Shown piece after piece: positions 52,247 through 60,760 of a stretch of DNA of 64,000 bases (the first letter of the stretch is position 1; each line of letters starts with the position of its first letter). The notes beneath the pieces were generated by a model. It did no database searches. It was not told the DNA's origin and was given only the letters and a program-made list of their open reading frames with translations. Position numbers and translations under genes: made by a program. The stretch lies in NCBI RefSeq assembly GCF_003014495.1, contig NZ_PYGC01000001.1:792426-856425 (forward strand), read 5' to 3'. Source of the stretch: Prolixibacter denitrificans. GTDB lineage: Bacteria > Bacteroidota > Bacteroidia > Bacteroidales > Prolixibacteraceae.

Positions 52247-53947
52247 TCAGAGGTTGGCGCTTACCGATTCGAGCGATTCGGAAACGTTGATGGCATAATC
52301 GGCCAACCGTTCACATTCGTTGAAAATATCGTTGTAAATACTGCCTTTCTGGTAATTGTACATTCCCTTTTCCAGGTTTTCCAAATGTTCTGTTTTGAGA
52401 ATGTCGCGGAATACATTGATCTCTTCCTCTTTTTTCCGGGCCACCGAAGCATCTACCCTGTCTTCCGTTTTCAGGTTGAACTCCATGATTTGAATCGTGT
52501 CGTCCACCAGACTGAACAGAATCTCCAGATTCTCCAGCGGCTTTCCCGAAAAGGTGATTCCCTGTTCGTGTGCGCGGTTAAACGCTCTGGCAATATTATA
52601 ACACGAATCGCCGATACTCTCGATGTTATCAATCAACTTAAACATCGATGACAACACTCTCGAGTTCCTCACACTCAAACGCGTCTCTCCCACTTTCGTC
52701 AGGTAGTTGGCAATTTCAATCTCAATACCGTCGCATATTTTCTCTTCACTTTCCAGTCGTTGGAAACGCAGTTCAAATTTTTTATCAGGAATTTCGGTCA
52801 TTAAATCCTGCACATCCTTAAACATTTTCGAAACCCGCTGGCCGAAGAGTGAAATCTCCTCGCGCGCCAGGTAAAGCGATGCTTCCGGTGTAGACAAAAG
52901 ACCAATTTTTATGTGCTGCAACGTAAACGCACTTTCTGCTTCGACTTTCCTTTCGGGAACCAAACGGGTAACAATCCGGGCGAGCGTTTTCGTGAAACCT
53001 ATCAGCAGCAGCATATTCAGCACATTAAACAGCGTGTGAAAAAGCGCCAGTGCCACCGGAATGGCATTACTCGTTTCAAACGGATTACCACCGCCCAGGT
53101 CTTCCGTCAAAAAAGCAACACTTTTCAGGAAGAAGGGAAAGATGATAAGCATCCAAACCACTCCGACCAGATTAAAGAGCAAGTGCGCGCGGGCAGCTCT
53201 TCGTGCATTGGTATTGGCCACCAAAGCAGCCACATTGGCAGTAATGGTTGTTCCCAGGTTTTCACCCAGCACCATCGCAGCGGCCATATCGAAATTAATC
53301 CATCCGTTGTTACACATCACCAACGTCAGCGCCATGGTCGCACTGGACGACTGAATCAAAATAGTCAACAAGGTACCGATGAGCATAAACAGAATGTACC
53401 CCAGGTAACCCATGTGGGCATATTGCGAAAGCCAACCCAATACTTCGGGATTGCTGCTGACATCCGGCACAGAAGTTTTCAGGAATTCGAGTCCGATGAA
53501 CAGCAAACCAAAGCCCATCACCAGTTCGCCCCATGATTTACGCGAACGAACGCGGGAGAATAATACCGGCAAGGCCAAACCGACCATCGGCAACGCTATT
53601 TGAGTGATGTTGAACTTAAATCCGAAAAGGGAAATAATCCAAGCTGTGACCGTTGTACCAATATTCGCCCCCATCACCACACTGATGGATTCGAGCAACG
53701 AAAGCAATCCTGCATTCACAAAACTGACAATCATAACAATGGTTGCCGAAGACGATTGGATAAGGGTGGTGATGAGAATGCCGGTTAAAACTCCGCGCAT
53801 ACGGTTGGCTGTCATCGACGCCAGAATAGCGCGCAGTTTATTGCCCGCTACCTTTTGCAACGATTCACTCATCAGCTTCATCCCGAAAAGGAAAACAGCC
53901 AGCGAGCCAAGTAGCCTTAGGAAATCAACAAATCCGTAGTTCATCAT
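52247..53947 (-). CDS. Na/Pi cotransporter family protein with PhoU-like domain
   Basis: A 566-residue protein of the NptA/YjbB type. The membrane half holds the two inverted QSSSATTV-like repeats that form the substrate site: LIQSSSATIVMIVSF (about 62-76) and LIQSSSATMALTLVM. The C-terminal ~200 residues form a helical PhoU-like regulatory domain. It should import phosphate with sodium, or handle phosphate balance. A second Met codon follows the first. It is convergent with bactofilin and divergent from the RND gene across a region with a nested inverted repeat. Confidence 0.9.
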   Translation of the reverse strand: MMNYGFVDFLRLLGSLAVFLFGMKLMSESLQKVAGNKLRAILASMTANRMRGVLTGILITTLIQSSSATIVMIVSFVNAGLLSLLESISVVMGANIGTTVTAWIISLFGFKFNITQIALPMVGLALPVLFSRVRSRKSWGELVMGFGLLFIGLEFLKTSVPDVSSNPEVLGWLSQYAHMGYLGYILFMLIGTLLTILIQSSSATMALTLVMCNNGWINFDMAAAMVLGENLGTTITANVAALVANTNARRAARAHLLFNLVGVVWMLIIFPFFLKSVAFLTEDLGGGNPFETSNAIPVALALFHTLFNVLNMLLLIGFTKTLARIVTRLVPERKVEAESAFTLQHIKIGLLSTPEASLYLAREEISLFGQRVSKMFKDVQDLMTEIPDKKFELRFQRLESEEKICDGIEIEIANYLTKVGETRLSVRNSRVLSSMFKLIDNIESIGDSCYNIARAFNRAHEQGITFSGKPLENLEILFSLVDDTIQIMEFNLKTEDRVDASVARKKEEEINVFRDILKTEHLENLEKGMYNYQKGSIYNDIFNECERLADYAINVSESLESVSANL

Positions 53948-53958
53948 TCTGGTAAAGG

Positions 53959-54120
53959 GGGTTAGGCTGTGCCGAATTTAAAGGTTTTTGATACAAAATT
54001 GAAAAGCGAATGAAACAAATTTCACTCATCGGTAAAGAAATCTTTTCATTATCGTCATTTGTATCAAAATTCACTGTTCCGATTCCTTATTAGGTAAAAC
54101 CTTGGCATTTAGCCTAACCC
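53959..54120. repeat. nested inverted repeat between divergent transporter genes
   Basis: Three blocks recur in inverted order around a centre near 54030: GGGTTAGGCT (53959-53968 with 54111-54120), TTTTGATACAAA (53986-53997 with 54058-54069) and AATGAAA (54009-54015 with 54044-54050). All matches are exact. It could be a shared divergent control region or a small transposon-like element; no target-site duplication is obvious. Confidence 0.65.
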
Positions 54121-54206
54121 TCTCAGCAACATCACAAGTAAAATGGCATATTCTTTTCAATTCAGTCAATTAAACACTAATTTCGCGGGGATTTGATTTT
54201 ATTATT

Positions 54207-56645
54207 ATGTGGAGAAGAATAGCACGCTTCATTTTATCTTACCGGATTGCCCTCTCGGTTATTTTGCTGGGAATTACCATTTACATGGGATTTAAGGCAC
54301 CTCAGGTTCAACTTTCGTACGAATATGCTCCGTTGTTACCTAAAAAGGACACGGTCTATCAGGAAAATCAGGATTTCATTAAGAAATTTGGTGCCGGTTT
54401 CGATGTGATTGTCATCGGCGTGCAGGATTCCAACTTCTTCAAAATCGACCATTTCAACCGGTGGAATGAAATGGCTGCCGAGCTGAAAAAGATTGATGGT
54501 GTGGAAGGCATGCTATCGGTAGCCAACGCCTACGATATTTACAAAGACCGGAAAGCACACAAATTCAAATTCGACAGTATTTTCCCGTCAAGGGCACAAT
54601 CGCAGGAACAACTCGATACCCTGGTTGAAACGTTGCATACGCTGCCCTTTTACAAGGGACAACTATATAACGAGAAGACCCATACCTACATGATGGCCAT
54701 TACCGTGAGCAAAGCCTTGATGGCGACGCCCAAAAGGGAAAAGATGGTCAATCAGATTGTGAAAGTTGGCGACCAATACCAGGCAGATACAAACGTAAAG
54801 GTTCATTATTCCGGTATGCCCTACATCCGGGTGGTGACCTCACAAAAGATCAAACGCGAATTTTTGATGTTTATCCTGGCGGCACTGGCCGTTGTTATCA
54901 TCATCCTGTTCTCGTTCTTCCGTTCGTTTAAAGCGGTTATTCTTCCAGTTACGGTCGTACTTATCGGGGTCGTCTGGACGCTCGGGTTGATGGCCATACT
55001 CGGCTACAAAATTACGTTGCTTACGGGGATGATTCCACCTTTGCTCATTGTGATTGGGGTTCCCAACTGTATTTTCCTGGTGAATAAATACCATAACGAA
55101 TACAAAGGGCACGGAAATAAAATTAAGGCGCTGCAGCGGACCATCATGAAGATTGGTAACGCTACGTTCCTCACCAACCTGACCACTGCTTCGGGTTTTG
55201 CCACCTTCCTGGTGACCAGTAGCTCCATTCTGCGGGAATTCGGTTTGATTGCGTCAGTGAACATCATGGCAGTTTTCATGACCTCACTGATCATTATTCC
55301 AACGGCTTTCACCATACTCGACCCGCCGGCCGACAAGGACATGCGTCACCTCGATAATAATTTCATCGGGAAGATTATCGACAAATTTGTGTTGGTCACA
55401 CAAAAGCACCGGAAAGGTATTTACGTCACCTTTGGCATTATTCTTCTGCTGAGCATCGTCGGAATTACCCAGATGAAAAGCACCGGTTACATGGTGGACG
55501 ACTTACCGAAGAATGACCCAATTTACCTTGACCTAAAGTTCTTCGAGAAGAATTTTGATGGATTAATGCCACTGGAGATTACCGTCGATACCGAACGTCC
55601 CAATGGTGTTTTGCGCACTTCCAACCTGAAAAAAATTGATGAATTCAGCACCGCCCTTTCGAAGTACAGCGATTTGTCTCCATCGCTTTCGTTGGTTAAT
55701 GTTTTGAAATTTGCCAAACAGGCTTTCTATAACGGAAAAGAAAAATATTATTCGCTGCCAAGCTACCGCGAACAGTCGTTCATTCTGTCCTACGTGGGAA
55801 AATCGAACGGCAAAATCGGCGATTTAAAATCGTTTATCGACAGTACCAAAGAAGAAACACGGATCAGTTTCCGAATGAAGGATGTGGGCACTACCCGGAT
55901 GGAAGACTTGTTAAGCCGTATCCGGAAAGAGGCTGCTAAGATATTCCCGGCCGACAAATACCACGTAACCGTCACCGGCGCCTCGGTGGTATTTGTGAAA
56001 GGAACTCAATACCTGGTGAAGAGTCTGTTCCAGAGTCTCGGTTTGGCAGTTTTACTCATTGCCACCTTCATGGCATTGATGTTCAACTCGCGTCGGATGG
56101 TATTCCTGTCACTGGTTCCAAACGTAATTCCGTTACTTTTCACGGCCGGAATCATGGGCTTTACGGGTATCCCGATTAAAGCCTCTACCATTCTGGTTTT
56201 CTCCATCGCTTTCGGTATATCGGTCGACAATACTATACACTTCCTGGCCAAATACAGGCAGGAACTTCGGTTTACCCAATGGAATATTGGCAAGTCGGTG
56301 GTACTCGCTTTGCGCGAAACCGGCTTCAGCATGATTTATACCTCGTTTGTACTTTTCTTCGGATTCGGTATCTTCAGTCTGTCGAGCTTCGGTGGGACAG
56401 TCGCCCTGGGTGTTCTGGTATCGTTAACCTTGCTCGTTGCCTTAATATCGAACCTGATATTGTTGCCGGCATTACTTCTTGGATTGCAACGTCGCGCTAC
56501 AACCCGGTATTTCGAAGAACCTTTCCTCGAAATTTTCGATGAGGAAGAAGACATTGAACAGGATGAACTTCGAATCGAAGGCAGAGATAAAAACGGAAAT
56601 CTGCTCTCCGAAACCGATGAAAAGGATAAAACTATCGATGAATGA
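54207..56645 (+). CDS. RND/MMPL-family exporter
   Basis: An 812-residue inner-membrane protein of the RND superfamily (MMPL/hopanoid-exporter-like branch). It has two similar halves, each with one helix, a large periplasmic domain (about 35-205 and 430-600) and a bundle of five helices. ILRE and TTASGFATF near residue 325 and ISVDNTIHFLAKYRQELR near residue 680 are typical. The C-terminal ~45 residues are acidic and cytoplasmic. It should export a lipid or other hydrophobic molecule. Its stop overlaps the polyprenyl synthase start by four bases, which suggests an isoprenoid-linked substrate, but this is inference. Confidence 0.88.
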   Translation: MWRRIARFILSYRIALSVILLGITIYMGFKAPQVQLSYEYAPLLPKKDTVYQENQDFIKKFGAGFDVIVIGVQDSNFFKIDHFNRWNEMAAELKKIDGVEGMLSVANAYDIYKDRKAHKFKFDSIFPSRAQSQEQLDTLVETLHTLPFYKGQLYNEKTHTYMMAITVSKALMATPKREKMVNQIVKVGDQYQADTNVKVHYSGMPYIRVVTSQKIKREFLMFILAALAVVIIILFSFFRSFKAVILPVTVVLIGVVWTLGLMAILGYKITLLTGMIPPLLIVIGVPNCIFLVNKYHNEYKGHGNKIKALQRTIMKIGNATFLTNLTTASGFATFLVTSSSILREFGLIASVNIMAVFMTSLIIIPTAFTILDPPADKDMRHLDNNFIGKIIDKFVLVTQKHRKGIYVTFGIILLLSIVGITQMKSTGYMVDDLPKNDPIYLDLKFFEKNFDGLMPLEITVDTERPNGVLRTSNLKKIDEFSTALSKYSDLSPSLSLVNVLKFAKQAFYNGKEKYYSLPSYREQSFILSYVGKSNGKIGDLKSFIDSTKEETRISFRMKDVGTTRMEDLLSRIRKEAAKIFPADKYHVTVTGASVVFVKGTQYLVKSLFQSLGLAVLLIATFMALMFNSRRMVFLSLVPNVIPLLFTAGIMGFTGIPIKASTILVFSIAFGISVDNTIHFLAKYRQELRFTQWNIGKSVVLALRETGFSMIYTSFVLFFGFGIFSLSSFGGTVALGVLVSLTLLVALISNLILLPALLLGLQRRATTRYFEEPFLEIFDEEEDIEQDELRIEGRDKNGNLLSETDEKDKTIDE

Positions 56646-57625
56646 AAAGCCAGCAGGAACTCTTTGACCGCTTTCTTCAGGAACTGAAAAAAGAACGGGA
56701 AAAAATTGACAACGCTTCACCGGCAGGTCTCTACAAACCGGTCTCCTATACCCTCGATATGGGTGGAAAACGGCTCAGGCCGGTACTGGTTATGACGGGA
56801 GCCAATCTTTTTTCCGAAAATATTGAAGAAGCGTTGCCGGCCGCTGTTGCCATCGAAGTGTTCCACAATTTCACATTGCTGCACGACGATTTGATGGACA
56901 ACGCTTCGGTTCGCCGGGGCAAACCGACGGTTCATCTGAAATTCAATCCCAATACGGCCATTCTCAGCGGCGATGCCATGATGATTCTGGCCAACGAGTT
57001 TCTGGCTAATTCGCCGGGTGAAAAACTGCCGGAATTGCTAAAGCTTTTCTCGCGGACCGCACTCGAGGTTTGCGAAGGTCAGCAGTACGACATGGATTTT
57101 GAAAGCCGGATGGACGTAACCGTAGATGAGTACATCGAAATGATTCGGTTGAAAACAGCGGTGTTAATTGCCGGAGCGTTGAAACTGGGCGCCATCATCG
57201 GTAATGCGCCGGAAAAACAGGCCAACTTGCTTTATGACTTCGGAATCAATATTGGGCTGGCCTTTCAGCTGCAGGACGACTGGCTCGATGTGTACGGCGA
57301 TCCCAATGTGTTCGGGAAGAAAATTGGCGGCGATATTCTCAGCAACAAAAAAACATTCCTGTTACTCAAAGCGCAGGAAAAGTTGCAGGGACAGAAAAAG
57401 GAGCAGCTAGAAAACTGGATTACCAAAGAGTCTTTCCTTCCGGAAGAAAAAATTGAAGCGGTTACGCAATTATATAATGAAGCTGCAGTAAGTGAGGAAG
57501 CGCAAAAACTCATGCTTCATTACCATGATGAAGCGCTAAAGTGTTTGGCTCAACTCGAAGTGGAAGAGACCAATAAAAAGGATTTAGTTGCTCTGGCTGA
57601 ACAGGTGATGTCGAGGATTAGCTAA
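56642..57625 (+). CDS. polyprenyl diphosphate synthase
   Basis: A 327-residue trans-isoprenyl diphosphate synthase. LGGKRLRP-type segment DMGGKRLRPVLV (about 38-49), first aspartate-rich motif HDDLMDNA (82-86 core) and second LQDDWLDVYGD (212-216 core) are intact. It adds isopentenyl units to an allylic diphosphate. The length class (farnesyl, geranylgeranyl or longer, as for menaquinone) cannot be told with certainty. The four-base ATGA overlap with the RND gene means coupled translation. GATTAGCTAATC at the stop is a small palindrome. Confidence 0.92.
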   Translation: MKSQQELFDRFLQELKKEREKIDNASPAGLYKPVSYTLDMGGKRLRPVLVMTGANLFSENIEEALPAAVAIEVFHNFTLLHDDLMDNASVRRGKPTVHLKFNPNTAILSGDAMMILANEFLANSPGEKLPELLKLFSRTALEVCEGQQYDMDFESRMDVTVDEYIEMIRLKTAVLIAGALKLGAIIGNAPEKQANLLYDFGINIGLAFQLQDDWLDVYGDPNVFGKKIGGDILSNKKTFLLLKAQEKLQGQKKEQLENWITKESFLPEEKIEAVTQLYNEAAVSEEAQKLMLHYHDEALKCLAQLEVEETNKKDLVALAEQVMSRIS

Positions 57626-57646
57626 TCTAATCCCCGACATGTTATT

Positions 57647-58819
57647 TTAAAGCACTCTTAACGCTTTTTCGATGCGTTCCAGACCTTCCTCTAAAGTGGA
57701 ACGCGGACAGCCAATATTCATCCTGAAAAAGCCTTCACCGCCGGTTCCAAACGTACTACCTACATTCATGGCCACACCGGCTTTATTCACCAGCACATCT
57801 TTCATCTCTTTTTCGCTCAAACCATAGTCGCGGAAATCCATCCACACCAGGAAAGTCGACTCCGGCTGCATTACTTTAACTTTTGGCAAATGCTCCGCCA
57901 TAAAATCGTTCAAATATTTCAGGTTTCCCTGAAGATATTCCAGCAATTCGCCCAACCACTCTTCTCCGTTCGTGTATGCGGCTTCGGTGGCAACGGTTCC
58001 AAAGATATTGCCTCCGTGAACATGCAGTACATTCAGTATCCGCTCGTAACGTACCCGCATTTTCTTTTGCGGAATGACCAGGAATGCGGAAGATAAACCT
58101 GCAATGTTAAACGTTTTATTGGGCGCCATACAAACGACCGTAATTTCAGCTAAGTCTTCCGAAATGGAAGGCAACGGAACATGTTTGTGTCCCGGGTAAA
58201 TCAGGTCGGAATGAATTTCATCGGAAACGATGATTACTCCCTTCTCTTTGCAAATACGCCCCAACTCAGCCAATTCGTCTTTGGTCCAAACCATGCCACC
58301 CGGATTGTGCGGACTGGAAAGCAACAGCATTTTGGTTTTATCGTCAATCTTGGCTTTCAGATCCTCGAAATCGAAATAATACCGGCCGTTTTCCAACTTC
58401 AACGGATTCTCCACCATCTTTCGGCCCGAGCCTTTCACGCAAGTGAAAAAAGGAAAATAAACCGGCGGCTGCACAATTACCTTCTCATCCTCATTGGTAA
58501 GCGCCATGATTAACATGGTAACAGCCGGAACTACTCCCGGACTGAAAGAAATCCACTCGCGTTGAATGTCCCAGTCGTGCCGCTTTTTCATCCAATCAAT
58601 GATGGACTGGTGGTAACTTTCGGGCCGGAAAGAATAAGCCAACACTTCATGTTCGGCGCGTTCGCGAATAGCATTCATGATAAAATCGGGCACCCGGAAA
58701 TCGGTGTCTGCTACCCACATTGGTAACGCCTCCGCATTGCCGCAAAACTGTTCCAACCGGTCGTATTTGATACAATTGGTTCCTCTTCGCTCAATTATTT
58801 CGTCAAAATTATAGGGCAT
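57647..58819 (-). CDS. PatB/MalY-type PLP C-S lyase or aminotransferase
   Basis: A 390-residue fold-type I PLP enzyme of the MalY/PatB group, most of which act as cystathionine beta-lyases. FDEIIERRGTNCIKYD opens the protein; WVADTDFRVP, SSPHNPGGMVW and the PLP-lysine segment MAPNKTFNIAGL (Lys near 234) are typical. It may cleave cystathionine or another cysteine conjugate to a thiol, pyruvate and ammonia. It follows the ComB-like gene by 17 bases on the same strand, so a sulfur-metabolism unit is plausible. Confidence 0.88.
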   Translation of the reverse strand: MPYNFDEIIERRGTNCIKYDRLEQFCGNAEALPMWVADTDFRVPDFIMNAIRERAEHEVLAYSFRPESYHQSIIDWMKKRHDWDIQREWISFSPGVVPAVTMLIMALTNEDEKVIVQPPVYFPFFTCVKGSGRKMVENPLKLENGRYYFDFEDLKAKIDDKTKMLLLSSPHNPGGMVWTKDELAELGRICKEKGVIIVSDEIHSDLIYPGHKHVPLPSISEDLAEITVVCMAPNKTFNIAGLSSAFLVIPQKKMRVRYERILNVLHVHGGNIFGTVATEAAYTNGEEWLGELLEYLQGNLKYLNDFMAEHLPKVKVMQPESTFLVWMDFRDYGLSEKEMKDVLVNKAGVAMNVGSTFGTGGEGFFRMNIGCPRSTLEEGLERIEKALRVL

Positions 58820-58836
58820 ATGATTATGGTTTACGG

Positions 58837-59547
58837 TTATTTCTTCAACTCAAACGTACCAGAATCGATCCGGTTCAGATAGCGGATGCCATTCTCTTCC
58901 TCCAGTCGCAAAATAAAATCGAACCGATTGAGCGAAAGACATAAATCGAAGTCCGAGGACGGTGACCATTCACTGTTCTCCGGATCGAGCAGACGGGCAC
59001 CATCGCCTGTACGAAGTTCTTCCACCATCTCATCAAAACGGGTGGGTTTTCCCGTTAGGAGATCGCGTATATGTTCGGCCAGGAAAGTGTCTTCCTGCGA
59101 CGGCCGTTCTCCGGCGTATCCCATGCAAACCAAGCTCACTGTTTCCGGCGAGCGGTATCTAATATATTGGGCTATTGCCGCAGCGTTTACAAAACCACCG
59201 GTAATGATTTCGTCGGCATGAACGGCATTTACAATTCCCTGGGTGCCGGAACTACTCCGGTGAATGACGGTTTTTCCCGACAGGTCTGCTCCCAGAATGT
59301 GCGTGGGCGAATTCCCGTAATCAAATCCGGTAATCTTGCGCTCGTTCTGTTCGCCCATTAATACCGAACCGGGAATCTCTTCCGCTAAGCGAAATGCTTC
59401 TTCAATATCTCCTACCGGGATGATTCTTGAAGCTCCACGCTCCATGGCATAACAAGCGGTTGAAAACGCCCGGAACACATCGATGACTACAACCAGCCCA
59501 TCGGCTTGTTGCACACCTTCTATTAATTGCAGAATCCGAATATTCAT
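58837..59547 (-). CDS. ComB-like 2-phosphosulfolactate phosphatase family protein
   Basis: A 236-residue protein of the ComB family. VVVIDVFRAFSTACYAMERGA (about 17-37) and GEQNERKITGFDYGNSP are hallmark segments, followed by HRSSSGTQGIVNA. In methanogens ComB dephosphorylates 2-phosphosulfolactate during coenzyme M synthesis. Bacteroidota lack that pathway, so here it may make sulfolactate or act on a related sulfonate. It is first in a two-gene unit with a PatB-like enzyme. ComA and ComC homologues are not in the window. Confidence 0.85.
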   Translation of the reverse strand: MNIRILQLIEGVQQADGLVVVIDVFRAFSTACYAMERGASRIIPVGDIEEAFRLAEEIPGSVLMGEQNERKITGFDYGNSPTHILGADLSGKTVIHRSSSGTQGIVNAVHADEIITGGFVNAAAIAQYIRYRSPETVSLVCMGYAGERPSQEDTFLAEHIRDLLTGKPTRFDEMVEELRTGDGARLLDPENSEWSPSSDFDLCLSLNRFDFILRLEEENGIRYLNRIDSGTFELKK

Positions 59548-59840
59548 TCAATATGATTTCTGGAAATAGAAAATCGATCATCCAAAATAAATGGAAATAG
59601 AGGGTTTTTCCCGAAAGGGATTATTAAAAATTTTATCAAAGTTGAGTTTTTGAAGAAAAAAATTCATTCAACTAAGGTCGGATTAATGAAACAGCCCACC
59701 GCGGGATCATACAAACTTTACACATATACCACTGAATAATTGGTGGTTATAAAACTAAATACTAAAAGCTCTTCAATTTAAGATCACATTTCGACTTAAA
59801 TCCCGTTTCCGATCACGTACAGTTAAAAAAGCAGTAATAT
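59548..59840. other. AT-rich intergenic region
   Basis: About 290 bases upstream of the operator-like site. No gene, RNA or clear promoter is visible. Short poly-T and poly-A tracts are the only structure. Confidence 0.4.
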
Positions 59841-59868
59841 ATGTTTTACAACATATGCTGTATAACAT
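59841..59868. promoter_or_regulatory. two abutting 14-base near-palindromes, candidate operator
   Basis: ATGTTTTACAACAT (59841-59854) and ATGCTGTATAACAT (59855-59868) are directly adjacent and fit ATGYTKTAYAACAT. Each is close to its own reverse complement. They end three bases before a -7 box and cover the place of the -33 element, as expected for an operator or activator pair. Confidence 0.5.
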
Positions 59869-59871
59869 GTT

Positions 59872-59879
59872 TATATTTG
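59872..59879 (+). promoter_or_regulatory. -7 promoter box of the DUF3244-like gene
   Basis: TATATTTG (TAnnTTTG), 29 bases before the ATG at 59909. There is no TTG at the -33 position; the near-palindromes occupy it. Confidence 0.65.
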
Positions 59880-59908
59880 CAGTGTAAAACCTCTTAAAAT
59901 AAGAAGCT

Positions 59909-60541
59909 ATGAAGACAACAAACTTTAAAACAATGATGAGCAAGAATTTAATGGTAGTAAGTTTGAGCGCGTTCTTCCTGGTTATTACAATTGGCCAAGC
60001 ATTGGCAAGTGGTAAGACTTCAGTTTATACAAAAGATAATTCGGATCTCTCCATCGTTTCGGTTATCAACCCCGGAACGCAACCAATGAGTATCACTATT
60101 GAGAATGACTTAGGAAGTGTAGTGTATTATACCAAAAACAATGTATCGGGAAGCCAGTATTTCAAGGCATTCGATTTCTCGAAACTGGATGATGGTAACT
60201 ACAACCTGCGCGTTCGCTCTGGTAATAAAACACTGGTTCAGTCTTTCAACGTAGTTGATGGCCATGCCAATATGAATGACCAGATTGCTGATAACAAAGA
60301 TGTTGCGCCTACTTTCAGGTTTAAAAACAATATGCTCAAACTTTCCTACCTAAACCTGAGCAAGGACAACGTTGAAGTTTATTTGTACGACAACAGCAAC
60401 AATCTGCTTCACGAAGAAAACCTCGGGAAAGACGTAAGTCTGGGTCGCATTTTCGACTTCGAATCGGCTAAACCGGGTCAGTATCAGGTTGTATTAACCG
60501 TTGGCGACAAAAACAATTACACCTACACGGTGAATAAATAA
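59909..60541 (+). CDS. secreted DUF3244-like protein
   Basis: A 210-residue exported protein. After a charged start comes a signal peptide (NLMVVSLSAFFLVITIGQALASG, ending near residue 35). The mature part has two beta-rich modules of about 85 residues. The phrases FDFSKLDDGNYNLRVRSG and FDFESAKPGQYQVVLTVG show that they are related repeats, and both resemble DUF3244 or sorting-domain-like sandwiches. There is no full type IX signature. Function unknown. It is transcribed alone behind a promoter with tandem operator-like sites, which suggests tight regulation. Confidence 0.7.
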   Translation: MKTTNFKTMMSKNLMVVSLSAFFLVITIGQALASGKTSVYTKDNSDLSIVSVINPGTQPMSITIENDLGSVVYYTKNNVSGSQYFKAFDFSKLDDGNYNLRVRSGNKTLVQSFNVVDGHANMNDQIADNKDVAPTFRFKNNMLKLSYLNLSKDNVEVYLYDNSNNLLHEENLGKDVSLGRIFDFESAKPGQYQVVLTVGDKNNYTYTVNK

Positions 60542-60565
60542 ATTTTTGCTTCATCAAAAAAACAG

Positions 60566-60592
60566 AGCGTCCTTCAGAAGGGCGCTTTTTTT
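60566..60592 (+). terminator. terminator of the DUF3244-like gene
   Basis: Nine-bp stem AGCGTCCTT / AAGGGCGCT (one wobble), loop CAG, followed by a T-run. Confidence 0.85.
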
Positions 60593-60663
60593 ATGCCCTT
60601 AAATTTTTACTCCTACGTTTCTGCTTCTCCTTGCAGTCTGATTGACATATCTTTTTAAGCTAA

Positions 60664-60694
60664 TTGTAAAAAATACACTATTTCACTACTTTTG
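60664..60694 (+). promoter_or_regulatory. full Bacteroidota promoter of the GH2 gene
   Basis: TTG (60664-60666 region, within TAATTG) and TACTTTTG (60687-60694) are separated by 20 bases, matching the -33/-7 layout. The -7 box lies 66 bases before the ATG. Confidence 0.65.
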
Positions 60695-60760
60695 GTTGGT
60701 TCGATTCCCAACGAGAGACCGCAAACAAATACAATTAGATAAATTAATTAAAACCAAACA

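Noticed and set aside
60686..60716. tRNA-like T-arm sequence GGTTCGATTCCC upstream of the GH2 gene
   Set aside because: The stem around the loop mispairs and no acceptor, D or anticodon arm is present. It overlaps the GH2 promoter, so chance is more likely.
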